This document shows positions 54,452-62,544 of a DNA stretch of 64,000 nt, in pieces (position 1 is the stretch's first letter; the number at the start of each line of letters is the position of its first letter). A model generated the notes under the pieces. The model had not been told where the DNA came from, ran no database searches, and worked only from the letters and a program-made list of their open reading frames with translations. Source of the DNA: an uncultured Ruminococcus sp. (lineage in GTDB: Bacteria > Bacillota > Clostridia > Oscillospirales > Ruminococcaceae); contig CANRDT010000004.1 of assembly GCA_947629455.1 (NCBI GenBank), forward strand, positions 31,094 to 95,093. Reading direction: 5' to 3'. Made by a program: the position numbers and the translations under genes.

Positions 54452-55135
54452 TTACCGCGTTGTAAGAAATTTAATGGCGCGCTCGATAGAGTCTTTGGAA
54501 TTTCCCCAGTCGGCGTCCTTGCCAGTGTTTCTGTAATCGTACATCTTGCAGTAATGGGAAACGTCAGCCTCGAGAGAATCGAGATATTTTTTCGTAAGTT
54601 CGCCGCAGGAGTCGATAAACTGTTTCTGCCATTTCTTTTCCATATTTTCCGCAGACATACTCACCAGCAGATCGTAATGCGGCAGACAAAGCATTTCCTG
54701 CTGTGAAAACAGCTCTCTGAATTCGCGTTCTTTCTGGAACATCTCAAAGAACGTCACCATAAGTCTTGACATACCCCATTCGATCTTAGAGCAGACAAAG
54801 CAGTCGTTATTGATCGCGGATACCTTCTTCTGTTTTGCCGTTCTGCCCTCAAAAACGCTCTTGCGGTCAAAGATGTGCTTTTGTATATCCTGAAGATGCG
54901 ATTGCAGCATAAGCGCAAGCGAAAGGCGGTTCTTGCAGGCTCTCATCTGTTCAAAATGCTCCTTGCAGAACCCCAGTCTGTTAGTTTCTATACGCACGTC
55001 AGGCTCCATCATCGCCGCGCCCATAATGTACTCCACCGTCCGCTGTTCGAGCATATCGCGCATACGGCATATGGGGCAGCCGCACTTCGGCTCGAATATT
55101 TCGCTTACCGGTATAGTCAGTATACTTTCTCTCAT
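54452..55135 (-). CDS. DUF6062 family cysteine-rich protein
   Basis: A 227-residue soluble protein matching DUF6062 by its N-terminal PKCGCPICRMRDMLEQRTVE and conserved Cys pairs (GFCKEHFEQM, NDCFVCSKIEWGM, LCLPHY). The four Cys-x-x-Cys or Cys-His groups suggest a structural metal site. Its function is unknown. It lies upstream of the riboswitch operon on the same strand, separated by 50 bp and the riboswitch promoter, so it may read through into that promoter region but appears independent. Confidence 0.82.
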   Translation of the reverse strand: MRESILTIPVSEIFEPKCGCPICRMRDMLEQRTVEYIMGAAMMEPDVRIETNRLGFCKEHFEQMRACKNRLSLALMLQSHLQDIQKHIFDRKSVFEGRTAKQKKVSAINNDCFVCSKIEWGMSRLMVTFFEMFQKEREFRELFSQQEMLCLPHYDLLVSMSAENMEKKWQKQFIDSCGELTKKYLDSLEADVSHYCKMYDYRNTGKDADWGNSKDSIERAIKFLTTR

Positions 55136-55182
55136 AATTCTGCTCCTTTTCCGATATTTTGGCTCACCTGCGGCTTTTTGCT

Positions 55183-55464
55183 CACGGAAATCAATTTATA
55201 AATTTCAAGTAAGTATTTTAATATATTTTACTTGCCAATGCAGACTTTTGGGTTATTTTTCCTCCGCCAGCGGCGGAGGAAAAATAATTTAATGTTATAT
55301 TCTCCGCCTACGGCGGAGGTCCTCCCGGACGGGGCATTTCCGCCCGTCCACGGTACATATCGCTCCGTCTTTATAAACAGGGCGGATAAAGTTTTTTGCA
55401 TTTGCCTGACTGAGAAAAATATAGTTATTAGAATAAAAACACTATTATAAAATTGAATTCCGTG
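55183..55464 (+). mobile_element. MITE-like element 5 (long composite form)
   Basis: A 282-bp element with left end CACGGAAATCAATTTATAAA and right end AAAATTGAATTCCGTG. It contains the GTATTTTAATATATTTTAC and GCAGACTTTTGGGTTATTTT blocks, then CCTCCGCCAGCGGCGGAGG and CTCCGCCTACGGCGGAG hairpins, then a unique-looking right half. It occupies most of the 55136-55482 gap. Confidence 0.8.
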
Positions 55465-55482
55465 CTTTTTGCTCAAAAAAGC

Positions 55483-55511
55483 TTGAAATAAGCCGATATA
55501 TATAGTATAAT
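55483..55511 (+). promoter_or_regulatory. sigma-A promoter for ogg
   Basis: TTGAAA (55483-55488), a 17-bp spacer and TATAAT (55506-55511). A 130-nt leader with a GCAGGC / GCCTGC hairpin (55577-55582 with 55597-55602) precedes the start codon. Confidence 0.8.
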
Positions 55512-55651
55512 ATCTTTGACAAGATTTTTCAAGTATTATCTGCCGCAGAAAATAAAAATCGGCTTTAAAATTATATGCAGGCGTTATTTTTTCTCTGCCT
55601 GCTGCGCGGAAAAATAACCAAAACAGTTACCTTTATTGATCGGAGGATTTT

Positions 55652-56464
55652 ATGGATTACAAGACCGACGGAAAAGATCTTCTGCTTTATCAGGAGGATC
55701 TCGACCTTGACCAGACATTTGACTGCGGTCAGGCTTTCAGATGGCAAAAGATCGACGAAAATACATATTCGGGACATTTTCTTAATACTCCCCTGACTAT
55801 ATCCTGCGAGAACAGGGAGAAACACATTTTTAGATTAAAAGACACGTCGGAGCGCGGATTTATTGACAAATGGTGCAATTATCTGGACTTATCCACCGAC
55901 TATTCGGAATTAAAAAAACGTTTTGGTGAGGACGAAACTCTTGCAAAGGCGTGCCGCTATGCAGGCGGAATAAGGATACTTCGTCAGGACGGCTGGGAGG
56001 CGCTGTCGTCTTTCATTATCAGCCAGAACAACAATATTCCCCGTATCAAGGGAATAATCGGCAGACTTGTGGAACATTACGGCGGCTATCCCGATATTTC
56101 GCAGATGACTTCCGAAACGGAGGAAAGCCTTGCCTATCTGCGCTCGGGATTTCGGGCAAAATATCTGGTGGACGCAATTTCAAAGATAACCGCGGGCGAG
56201 GTCGATCTTAAAAGAATAGCGGATATGCAGCTTGACGACGCGCGCAAGCTCCTGAGGAACATAAAAGGAGTAGGTCCGAAGGTCGCCGAGTGCGCACTGC
56301 TTTTCGGATTCTACCGCACGGAGGCTTTTCCCGTCGACGTCTGGATGAAACGCGCTCTGGAGAAATGGTATCCGAACGGTCTGCCCGACTGCGTAAAGGG
56401 GTATGAGGGTATCGCACAGCAGTACCTTTTCCACTATATCCGCACCGCAAAAGAGGAAAAATAA
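55652..56464 (+). CDS. ogg: 8-oxoguanine DNA glycosylase (OGG1 family)
   Basis: A 270-residue OGG1-type bifunctional glycosylase/AP lyase. The N-terminal OGG_N domain has DQTFDCGQAFRWQKIDENTY. The helix-hairpin-helix GPD motif NIKGVGPKVAECALLFGF contains the catalytic Lys, followed by FPVDVWMKRAL with the catalytic Asp. It removes 8-oxoguanine opposite cytosine. CGGAGG precedes the ATG. It is monocistronic with a promoter at 55483 and a terminator at 56497. Confidence 0.93.
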   Translation: MDYKTDGKDLLLYQEDLDLDQTFDCGQAFRWQKIDENTYSGHFLNTPLTISCENREKHIFRLKDTSERGFIDKWCNYLDLSTDYSELKKRFGEDETLAKACRYAGGIRILRQDGWEALSSFIISQNNNIPRIKGIIGRLVEHYGGYPDISQMTSETEESLAYLRSGFRAKYLVDAISKITAGEVDLKRIADMQLDDARKLLRNIKGVGPKVAECALLFGFYRTEAFPVDVWMKRALEKWYPNGLPDCVKGYEGIAQQYLFHYIRTAKEEK

Positions 56465-56496
56465 GATAAATAAAAAAACGACAATATAAATCAATT

Positions 56497-56531
56497 CCGG
56501 CAGGAGCAAACGACCCTGCCGGTCTTTATTT
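56497..56531 (+). terminator. intrinsic terminator of ogg
   Basis: Stem CCGGCAGG / CCTGCCGG (56497-56504 with 56515-56522), then TCTTTATTTT. Confidence 0.88.
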
Positions 56532-56533
56532 TA

Positions 56534-56745
56534 CACGAGATCAATTTTGAAATTTTACGCAAGCATTTTAATATATTTTACCGATTCAAGCAGACTTTTG
56601 GGTTATTTTTCCTCCGCCAACGGCGGAGGAAAAATAATTTAAGTGTATATTCTCCGCCGTTGGCGGAGAATATACACCCGAAACCGACTATTATCTCACA
56701 ATTGGGAGAAAACAGCTTTCAAAAAATTGAAAATTGATTCTTGTG
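56534..56745 (+). mobile_element. MITE-like element 6
   Basis: A 212-bp element with left end CACGAGATCAATTTTGAAA and right end TTGAAAATTGATTCTTGTG, an imperfect inverted pair. It contains the AAGCATTTTAATATATTTTA and GCAGACTTTTGGGTTATTTT blocks and the CCTCCGCCAACGGCGGAGG and CTCCGCCGTTGGCGGAG hairpins. With the ogg terminator it fills the 56465-56764 gap. Confidence 0.8.
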
Positions 56746-56764
56746 ATTTTCAAATATGATCCAT

Positions 56765-58453
56765 TTACATTGATTCGGGACAATCTATCTTCAGCATGGT
56801 GAGTATGTTCGAGATCACCTGCTTTACCGCCAGCGAAAGAGCCGCCCGCGCCTGCATAATATCCTCGCTCTCGCCTGCTATGCGGCAGTTGGTGTAGAAC
56901 TTATGATACATCGACGCAAGCTCCAGCACATACCTCGTGATACGCGCAGGGTCGTAATTTTTTGCCGCCTCGTCTATCACGTTCGGCAGAGTAGACATAT
57001 ACTTTATCATCTCCGCCTCTTCGGGAGCGGTAAGCTTGGCAAGTCTTTCGGCAGTCGGCTTTTCGATGACAACGCCGTCCTCTTTGAGCTTTTTTAATAC
57101 CGAACAGATACGCGCATGGGCATACTGAACATAATAAACGGGATTCTGCGACGACTGCGACACCGCAAGATCGAGGTCGAAATCAAACTGCGAATCAGGT
57201 TCGCGCAGATTAAAGAAAAACCGCGCCGCGTCGATCGGTATCTCGTCCAGCAGTGTGGAAAGCGTGACCGCCTTGCCGGAACGCTTTGACAGCTTGTATC
57301 TCTCGCCGTCGCGCACAAGATTAACCATCTGCATTATCACCATATCGAGCTTTGAGGGGTCTATCCCCAGAGCCTGCATAGCCGCTTTCATTCTCGGGAT
57401 ATAACCGTGATGATCCGCTCCGAGAATATCTATCGCCTTGTCAAAACCTCTTGTCACCAGCTTGTTGTAGTGATATGCTATATCCGGCACAAAATAAGTA
57501 GGCACGCCGTTTGCACGAACAAGCACTCTGTCCTTTTCATCTCCGAGTTCGGAAGATCTGAACCACAAAGCCCCTTCGGTCTCATAAGTATATCCGCTCG
57601 CTTTGAGCTTTTCGATTATCTCCGTCACCGCTCCGCTTTCGTGCAGACTGCTTTCTCTGAACCAGTTGTCGTAAACGATACGGTACTTTCCGAGATCCTT
57701 TTCGAGATTCTCGATGTTTATCGGCAGCGCGTGATCGCAAAGCGCCTGACGGCGTTCCTCGCTCGGGCAGTCAACATACTTGTCGCCGTACAGCTTTGCA
57801 AAATTTTCGGCATGGACGGTTATATCTTCGCCGAGGTACATATCCTCCGACATCTCCACGCCCTCTTTGTAAAGCTGAAGATACCGCGCTTCCAGAGAAG
57901 ATTTGAATTTCTCTATCTGATTTCCCGCGTCGTTTACATAAAACTCTCTCGAAACGTCATAGCCTGCTTTTTCCATAACGGACGCCAGACAGTCGCCTAT
58001 CGCTCCTCCTCTTGCGTTGCCGATATGCATAGGTCCCGTCGGATTTGCCGAAACAAATTCGATAAGCACCCTCTTTCCTGCTCCCGTATCGGTAGAGCCG
58101 TAGTTTTCGCCCTCTTCAAGAACGCTTTGCACCACGCTTGAAAACCACTGCTGCGACAGGAAAAAGTTTATAAATCCCGCGCCTGCCACCTCACACTTAT
58201 CAAAATAGCTGCCCGGAAGATATATCCTCTTTACGATCTCCTCGGCGATCTTTCTCGGAGCAGTCCTGAACGCCCTCGCGCACACCATAGCGGCGTTTGT
58301 CGAAACATCGCCGTTTTTCGGATCGGCAGGTATCTCCACATTGAACGCCGGCAAAGGCTCTGCCGCAAAAACTCCCTCGGCTACACATTCTCCCAGTGCT
58401 TTCATTACAAGCTCTCTTGCCTGGATATGCGACTCTTTTATAAGATTTGTCAT
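56765..58453 (-). CDS. argS: arginyl-tRNA synthetase
   Basis: A 562-residue class I synthetase charging tRNA-Arg. The HIGH motif is in NPTGPMHIGNARGGAIGD and the KMSKS-like loop is in GERYKLSKRSGKAV. An N-terminal Add-1 domain (1-110) and a C-terminal DALR anticodon-binding domain (about 440-562, QYAHARICSVLKKL) complete the fold. It follows the DUF1934 gene by 22 bp and is probably co-transcribed with it. Confidence 0.97.
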   Translation of the reverse strand: MTNLIKESHIQARELVMKALGECVAEGVFAAEPLPAFNVEIPADPKNGDVSTNAAMVCARAFRTAPRKIAEEIVKRIYLPGSYFDKCEVAGAGFINFFLSQQWFSSVVQSVLEEGENYGSTDTGAGKRVLIEFVSANPTGPMHIGNARGGAIGDCLASVMEKAGYDVSREFYVNDAGNQIEKFKSSLEARYLQLYKEGVEMSEDMYLGEDITVHAENFAKLYGDKYVDCPSEERRQALCDHALPINIENLEKDLGKYRIVYDNWFRESSLHESGAVTEIIEKLKASGYTYETEGALWFRSSELGDEKDRVLVRANGVPTYFVPDIAYHYNKLVTRGFDKAIDILGADHHGYIPRMKAAMQALGIDPSKLDMVIMQMVNLVRDGERYKLSKRSGKAVTLSTLLDEIPIDAARFFFNLREPDSQFDFDLDLAVSQSSQNPVYYVQYAHARICSVLKKLKEDGVVIEKPTAERLAKLTAPEEAEMIKYMSTLPNVIDEAAKNYDPARITRYVLELASMYHKFYTNCRIAGESEDIMQARAALSLAVKQVISNILTMLKIDCPESM

Positions 58454-58475
58454 ATTCCTCTACAGTCCTTTCACG

Positions 58476-58901
58476 TTATTGCTGCGGCTTTACGTCGATA
58501 GATACTTTAAAATCTCCCACATAGCTGGAATTTATATCTATCACATATGCAAACTCCAGTCTGCCGCCGCCGTCGGCAATATCCGTTTTTATTTCCTTTG
58601 CGTTTATTCCCACCATAAAATCCCCGTAAGGAGTTCCATAGTGGCAGTGATGTTTCTTGCCTGCCTCGATAACAAGATTTGAGGAGGCGGGACCCGAACG
58701 CGTCATGACCACCTTGCTGCTGCCGAAGACCTCCAGCTTTGTCACCGCTCCCTCATATCCCGTCGCCTCGGATTCGTCATAGCTGAGTATATATCCGTCC
58801 GCCGTCCGGGCGTATCTTCCCTGTGTGATAAGCTCCGTCTGAGCCGATTCGTCACCGTCGTACTGAGTGCTTATCAGCGAGATCGTTACATTCTTTTTCA
58901 A
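58476..58901 (-). CDS. DUF1934 domain protein (YwiB-like)
   Basis: A 141-residue beta-barrel protein of the DUF1934/YwiB type, lipocalin-like, recognised from KKNVTISLISTQYDGDE, GYILSYDESEATGYEGA and the closing AYVIDINSSYVGDFKVSI. The start is TTG at 58901, seven bases after GGAAGG. A GTG at 58934 lies inside the neighbouring repeat and is rejected. Placement directly before argS is the Firmicutes arrangement (ywiB-argS in Bacillus). Its function is unknown. Confidence 0.88.
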   Translation of the reverse strand: MKKNVTISLISTQYDGDESAQTELITQGRYARTADGYILSYDESEATGYEGAVTKLEVFGSSKVVMTRSGPASSNLVIEAGKKHHCHYGTPYGDFMVGINAKEIKTDIADGGGRLEFAYVIDINSSYVGDFKVSIDVKPQQ

Positions 58902-58930
58902 TTTATACTTCCTTCCCTTCCGTGACCGCA

Positions 58931-59057
58931 CCACGGAATTAATTTTAAAATTTTATGTAAGCATTTTAATTTATTTTACTTGGCAATGCAGACTTTTGGG
59001 TTATTTTTCCTCCGCCGCTCGGGGAGAAAAAATAATTTAATGTTATATTCTCCGTGC
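58931..59057 (+). mobile_element. MITE-like element 7, right-truncated
   Basis: Left end CCACGGAATTAATTTTAAAA, then AAGCATTTTAATTTATTTTA, GCAGACTTTTGGGTTATTTT, an altered CCTCCGCCGCTCGGGGAG hairpin and ATTCTCCG. No right inverted end is found; CGTGACCGCACC flanks both sides. It lies between murI and the DUF1934 gene. Confidence 0.7.
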
Positions 59058-59069
59058 GTGACCGCACCG

Positions 59070-59885
59070 TCAGATAGTCAGACTGCATTTTGATATGCTC
59101 ATATCTACCTTTCCCAGAAAAGCCGCCGCATTTTCCGCAAAAAGCTCCTCGCTGTCGGTACAGTAAAGCTCCAGCGCGCCTTTTTCCCGACGGTCGGTAA
59201 GCGCGTCAGCCTTTTCGAGCGCGTCTCTTGCCGCCCTTGCCGCCTCTCTTCCCGAGGATATGAGCGTCACTCCCTCTCCCATAACCTCTCCTATGACCGC
59301 CTCGAGCATAGGATAATGCGTACAGCCGAGTATAAGCGTATCGACCTGTTCTTCTCTCATCACCTCGAGATATTCTTCCGCAATAAGCCTTGACACCTTA
59401 TCCTGCGGCGATGTGTAGCCGTTTTCCACCAGCGGAACGAACATAGGGCAAGCCTTTGCGGTGACGCGTATATCGGGACGTATTTTCTTTATCGCGTCCG
59501 CATAACATTCGCTGCGTATAGTCGCCGGAGTGCCTATCACGCCGATCCTACAGTTCCTCGTAGCTTTGCAGGCGGCTTCGACCGCAGGCTCGATAACTCC
59601 GCCGAACGCCCTGACCGAGCTGCCCTCAAAGATCGGCACCGTCATCATAACGGACGACACTGTGCCGCAGGCGACCAAAACCATTTTCACGTCATGTCTT
59701 TCGAGAAATCTTATGTCCTGCCTTGCGTAATGAGCTATTGTATCGCGGCTCTTTGTACCGTATGGCACTCTTGCCGTATCACCGAGATATACGATGTTCT
59801 CGCAGGGCATTATCCGCCGCAGCTCCCCGACGCAGGTAAGTCCCCCCACGCCTGAATCAAAAACGCCTATAGCCGAATTATTCAT
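59070..59885 (-). CDS. murI: glutamate racemase
   Basis: A 271-residue MurI that supplies D-glutamate for peptidoglycan. Motifs are GVFDSGVGGLTCV, YLGDTARVPYGTK, the first catalytic Cys73 in VACGTVSS and the second Cys188 in LGCTHYPM. The usual VACNTAS is changed to VACGTVSS, with Asn replaced by Gly beside the nucleophile. It overlaps ddl by 8 bp, so the two peptidoglycan-precursor genes form an operon. Confidence 0.94.
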   Translation of the reverse strand: MNNSAIGVFDSGVGGLTCVGELRRIMPCENIVYLGDTARVPYGTKSRDTIAHYARQDIRFLERHDVKMVLVACGTVSSVMMTVPIFEGSSVRAFGGVIEPAVEAACKATRNCRIGVIGTPATIRSECYADAIKKIRPDIRVTAKACPMFVPLVENGYTSPQDKVSRLIAEEYLEVMREEQVDTLILGCTHYPMLEAVIGEVMGEGVTLISSGREAARAARDALEKADALTDRREKGALELYCTDSEELFAENAAAFLGKVDMSISKCSLTI

Positions 59886-60960
59886 GATCTATACCCGCCC
59901 TTTCAAAAGCCAGTCTGATAAGTCTGTCTTCCTGTTCTGAGGGCGATATGCCTTTATGCTCCATAAGCTGCGGATACATACTTATCGGAGTATGACCCGG
60001 CATGGTGTTTATTTCGTTGAGTATAATGCCGCCGTCCGCGCAGAGGAAAAAGTCCACTCTTGCAAGTCCCTCGCAGCCCATAGCCTTATACGCTTTAACA
60101 GCCGTTTCTCTCAGCCTTTGCGAATCTTCCTCTGAAATGTCCGCAGGTATGACCGTCTGCTGACGGGGGTCGTTGTACTTGGATTCGTAATCATAAAAAT
60201 CGTTCGCTGCGTTTATCTCGCCTATCTCGGAGGCAAACGGCTGATCGTTGCCCATGACCGCACATTCGCATTCTCTGCCCGTCACGGCTTTCTCAACTAT
60301 CACCTTTTTGTCGTGAGTAAAGGCAAGCTTTATCGCCTCGACAAGTTCCGCGCGGTCAGACGCCTTTGAGATACCCACCGACGAGCCGCAGTTGCAGGGC
60401 TTTACAAACACGGGATAGCCGAGCTTTTCTTCGATAAGGCTGTATTTTTCTTCCAGCCCCGAATTAAGCTCGCTTTTGAGTATTCTCACCCATTGCGCCG
60501 TTTTTATTCCGTTTGCTTCCAGTATGGTATGAGTAATATCCTTATCCATACACATAGCCGATGACAGAAGATCGCAGCCGACATACGGTATCTGCGCCAT
60601 TTCAAGTATGCCCTGTATCCTGCCGTCCTCGCCGTTTCTTCCGTGTATAACAGGGAACACGCAGTCTATCTTTACTATCCGTGCGCTGCCGTCCTCGCCG
60701 TATTCGATAAAGCCTTTATGTATCGGATCGGGACTTAAAACGCAGGGTACGTTGTCGGGGTGATTTTCCCATATGCCGTCGCTTATTCCCGAAATGCTTC
60801 CGATATATCTGAACCATCTGCCTTTTTTCGTTATTCCTATGCGTATGACGTCGTACTTATCCTCGGGTATGCTGCGGATAATGTGAGCCGCCGAAACCAG
60901 AGAAACTTCATACTCGTTTGATCTTCCGCCGAAGATCACCGCTACTCTTATCTTTGCCAT
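59878..60960 (-). CDS. ddl: D-alanine--D-alanine ligase
   Basis: A 360-residue ATP-grasp enzyme making D-Ala-D-Ala for peptidoglycan. It opens with VAVIFGGRSNEYEVSLVSA and shows KPCNCGSSVGISK (ATP site), EINAANDFYDYESKY, RVDFFLCADGGIILNEINTM and PGHTPISMYP. The YDYESKY loop is of the dipeptide-forming Ddl type rather than the D-Ala-D-Lac type seen in VanA. It is the first gene of ddl-murI. Confidence 0.96.
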   Translation of the reverse strand: MAKIRVAVIFGGRSNEYEVSLVSAAHIIRSIPEDKYDVIRIGITKKGRWFRYIGSISGISDGIWENHPDNVPCVLSPDPIHKGFIEYGEDGSARIVKIDCVFPVIHGRNGEDGRIQGILEMAQIPYVGCDLLSSAMCMDKDITHTILEANGIKTAQWVRILKSELNSGLEEKYSLIEEKLGYPVFVKPCNCGSSVGISKASDRAELVEAIKLAFTHDKKVIVEKAVTGRECECAVMGNDQPFASEIGEINAANDFYDYESKYNDPRQQTVIPADISEEDSQRLRETAVKAYKAMGCEGLARVDFFLCADGGIILNEINTMPGHTPISMYPQLMEHKGISPSEQEDRLIRLAFERAGIDHE

Positions 60961-61059
60961 AGCCGTATCACCTTTCTGTCAGAAACGCACCGTCCGCCGT
61001 GATAGGGGGCGCTTAAATTTAACATCGCCTGCTGTACGGCGATCTGTACACAGTATTAT

Positions 61060-61088
61060 ATTATAGCATACCATGCGATAAAATGCAA
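61060..61088 (-). promoter_or_regulatory. sigma-A promoter for ddl-murI
   Basis: On the minus strand TTGCAT (61088-61083), a 17-bp spacer ending TGC, and TATAAT (61065-61060), about 100 bp before ddl. Confidence 0.8.
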
Positions 61089-61172
61089 TGGAAATTAAAT
61101 GAACTTTACAAAAATCAATTAGCGGAGGAAAAATAACCCAAAAGTCTGCCTGAACAGCGGAGAATATACGCC
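61088..61172 (-). mobile_element. MITE-like element 8, degraded fragment
   Basis: In inverted orientation it contains the complement of GCAGACTTTTGGGTTATTTT followed by TCCTCCGC and TTGATTTTTGTAAAG. The hairpins are decayed. Its edge abuts the -35 of the ddl promoter. Confidence 0.6.
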
Positions 61173-61205
61173 CCCCAAAAAACAACTTTCAGAGCAGTCT
61201 TTATC

Positions 61206-61745
61206 TCACAGCCGATAAACGCTCAGCTGACAATTTCCCTGAAAGAATCCCATAAACCTCTCAACGGTCATATCGTTGAAATATGTGTCGATAACGCGGC
61301 ATATCCCTCCGTGGCAGACGGCAAGCACATTCTTATCGGGATAAAGCCGTTTCACGTCGTCGATAAAATTATACGTCCTCTGCACGAGCTGAAAGACCGA
61401 TTCTCCGCCGTCGGGCATCTTACAGCCCCAAGCCGCCTTTGCCTCGGCAAATCCCGAAGTAAAACGATCCTTTCCCTCAAAGCTGCCGTAATCCCATTCT
61501 CTGAGGCGTTCGTCCGTAATTATCTCAAGTCCGAGCCTGTCCGCGACCTCACGTGAAGTCCGCAGCGCTCTTTTCATCGGCGAACTGACAATAACGTCTA
61601 TATCCCCGACCCTCAGACATTCTTCCGCGAGCCGCCGCGCCTGCTCTATGCCCTCATTTGATAATTCTATATCCGTCGAACCGCATATCCTGTCGCATTT
61701 ATTCCATTCGGTCAGACCGTGCCGCGTAACATAAAGCTTACTCAT
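61206..61745 (-). CDS. histidine phosphatase family protein
   Basis: A 179-residue phosphoglycerate-mutase/histidine-phosphatase superfamily enzyme. The catalytic motif is LYVTRHGLTEWN with a phospho-His, and SSPMKRALRTSRE and AVCHGGICRVI supply the other active-site residues. The group includes broad phosphatases and CobC (alpha-ribazole phosphatase); the sequence alone does not settle the substrate. It starts 2 bp after the hisA stop, so the two are surely co-transcribed. Confidence 0.9.
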   Translation of the reverse strand: MSKLYVTRHGLTEWNKCDRICGSTDIELSNEGIEQARRLAEECLRVGDIDVIVSSPMKRALRTSREVADRLGLEIITDERLREWDYGSFEGKDRFTSGFAEAKAAWGCKMPDGGESVFQLVQRTYNFIDDVKRLYPDKNVLAVCHGGICRVIDTYFNDMTVERFMGFFQGNCQLSVYRL

Positions 61746-61747
61746 CT

Positions 61748-62521
61748 TTACCTCCCGAAAGCCGCAAGTTTTTCAAAGCTGAGTTTTCCGCCGAAAATAT
61801 CGAGCGCGCTGCCGACCGTGAAATCGACTTTGCCGTCAGAAAGTCTGTCAAGCAGCTCTATATCCTCATATCCCGATATTCCGCCCGCGTAGGTGCAGGG
61901 TATGGGACATTCCTTTCCGAGCAGTGCGGCGACTTCTTTTTCAATGCCTGCCGTTTTGCCCTCAACGTCCGCCGCGTGGACAAGAAACTGATCGCAGTAC
62001 TTTGCAAAATAATCAAGACTTTTCCCGTCAAGCCGCACGTCGGTGAATTTCTGCCACCTGTCCGTGACGATGTAGTATCTGTCCTCTCTCCTGCGGCAGG
62101 AAAGATCGAGCACAAGCCTGCTTTTGCCGACAATATCTTTCAGGCGGCGAAGATTATCCTCATTCACCGCGCCGTTTTTAAAAACAAAGCTGGTGACTAT
62201 TACGTGGCTTGCCCCTGCGTCAAGAAAATCACGGGCATTGTCGGCGTTTATCCCTCCGCCGATCTGAAGTCCTCCCGGAAAAGCCGCGAGAGCCGATCCC
62301 GCCTGCACTTTATCTTCCTCATAATACTGCGAACCGACGGGATTGAGTATAATTATATGACCGCCCGTCAGATCGTGTTCCTTGTACATTTTTGCATAAT
62401 ATCCGCCGCCGCGTGACGAAACGTAATTTTCTTCGGCTTGATCGCCGCTGTCGGCAAGGGTCGAGCCCACTATCTGCTTGACCTTTCCGTTATGAATATC
62501 TATACACGGTCTGAATCTCAT
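61748..62521 (-). CDS. hisA: eukaryotic-type HisA (ProFAR isomerase)
   Basis: A 257-residue (beta/alpha)8 barrel. It opens with RFRPCIDIHNGKVKQIVGST and contains YYAKMYKEHDLTGGHIIIL, LQIGGGINADNARDFLDAGA, VLDLSCRRREDRYYIV, QFLVHAADVEGKTAGIEKE and DFTVGSALDIFGG. These match yeast His6 (HisA_euk) much better than the usual bacterial HisA. It isomerises ProFAR to PRFAR in histidine biosynthesis. The start at 62521 follows GAGGTGG. No other his gene is nearby; it lies between a transglutaminase-like gene and a histidine-phosphatase gene. Confidence 0.9.
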   Translation of the reverse strand: MRFRPCIDIHNGKVKQIVGSTLADSGDQAEENYVSSRGGGYYAKMYKEHDLTGGHIIILNPVGSQYYEEDKVQAGSALAAFPGGLQIGGGINADNARDFLDAGASHVIVTSFVFKNGAVNEDNLRRLKDIVGKSRLVLDLSCRRREDRYYIVTDRWQKFTDVRLDGKSLDYFAKYCDQFLVHAADVEGKTAGIEKEVAALLGKECPIPCTYAGGISGYEDIELLDRLSDGKVDFTVGSALDIFGGKLSFEKLAAFGR

Positions 62522-62544
62522 TGACCTGCACCACCTCTTAATAA

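Noticed and set aside
57407..58141. 244-codon plus-strand frame opposite argS
   Set aside because: Antisense shadow of argS with no homology signal.
60979..61185. 68-codon minus-strand frame between ddl and the phosphatase
   Set aside because: It runs through the ddl promoter and a degraded MITE-like repeat and has no ribosome site.
61206..61745. Assigning the phosphatase as CobC of the B12 pathway
   Set aside because: Family motifs are generic, it sits in a different operon from the B12 system, and no riboswitch precedes it.
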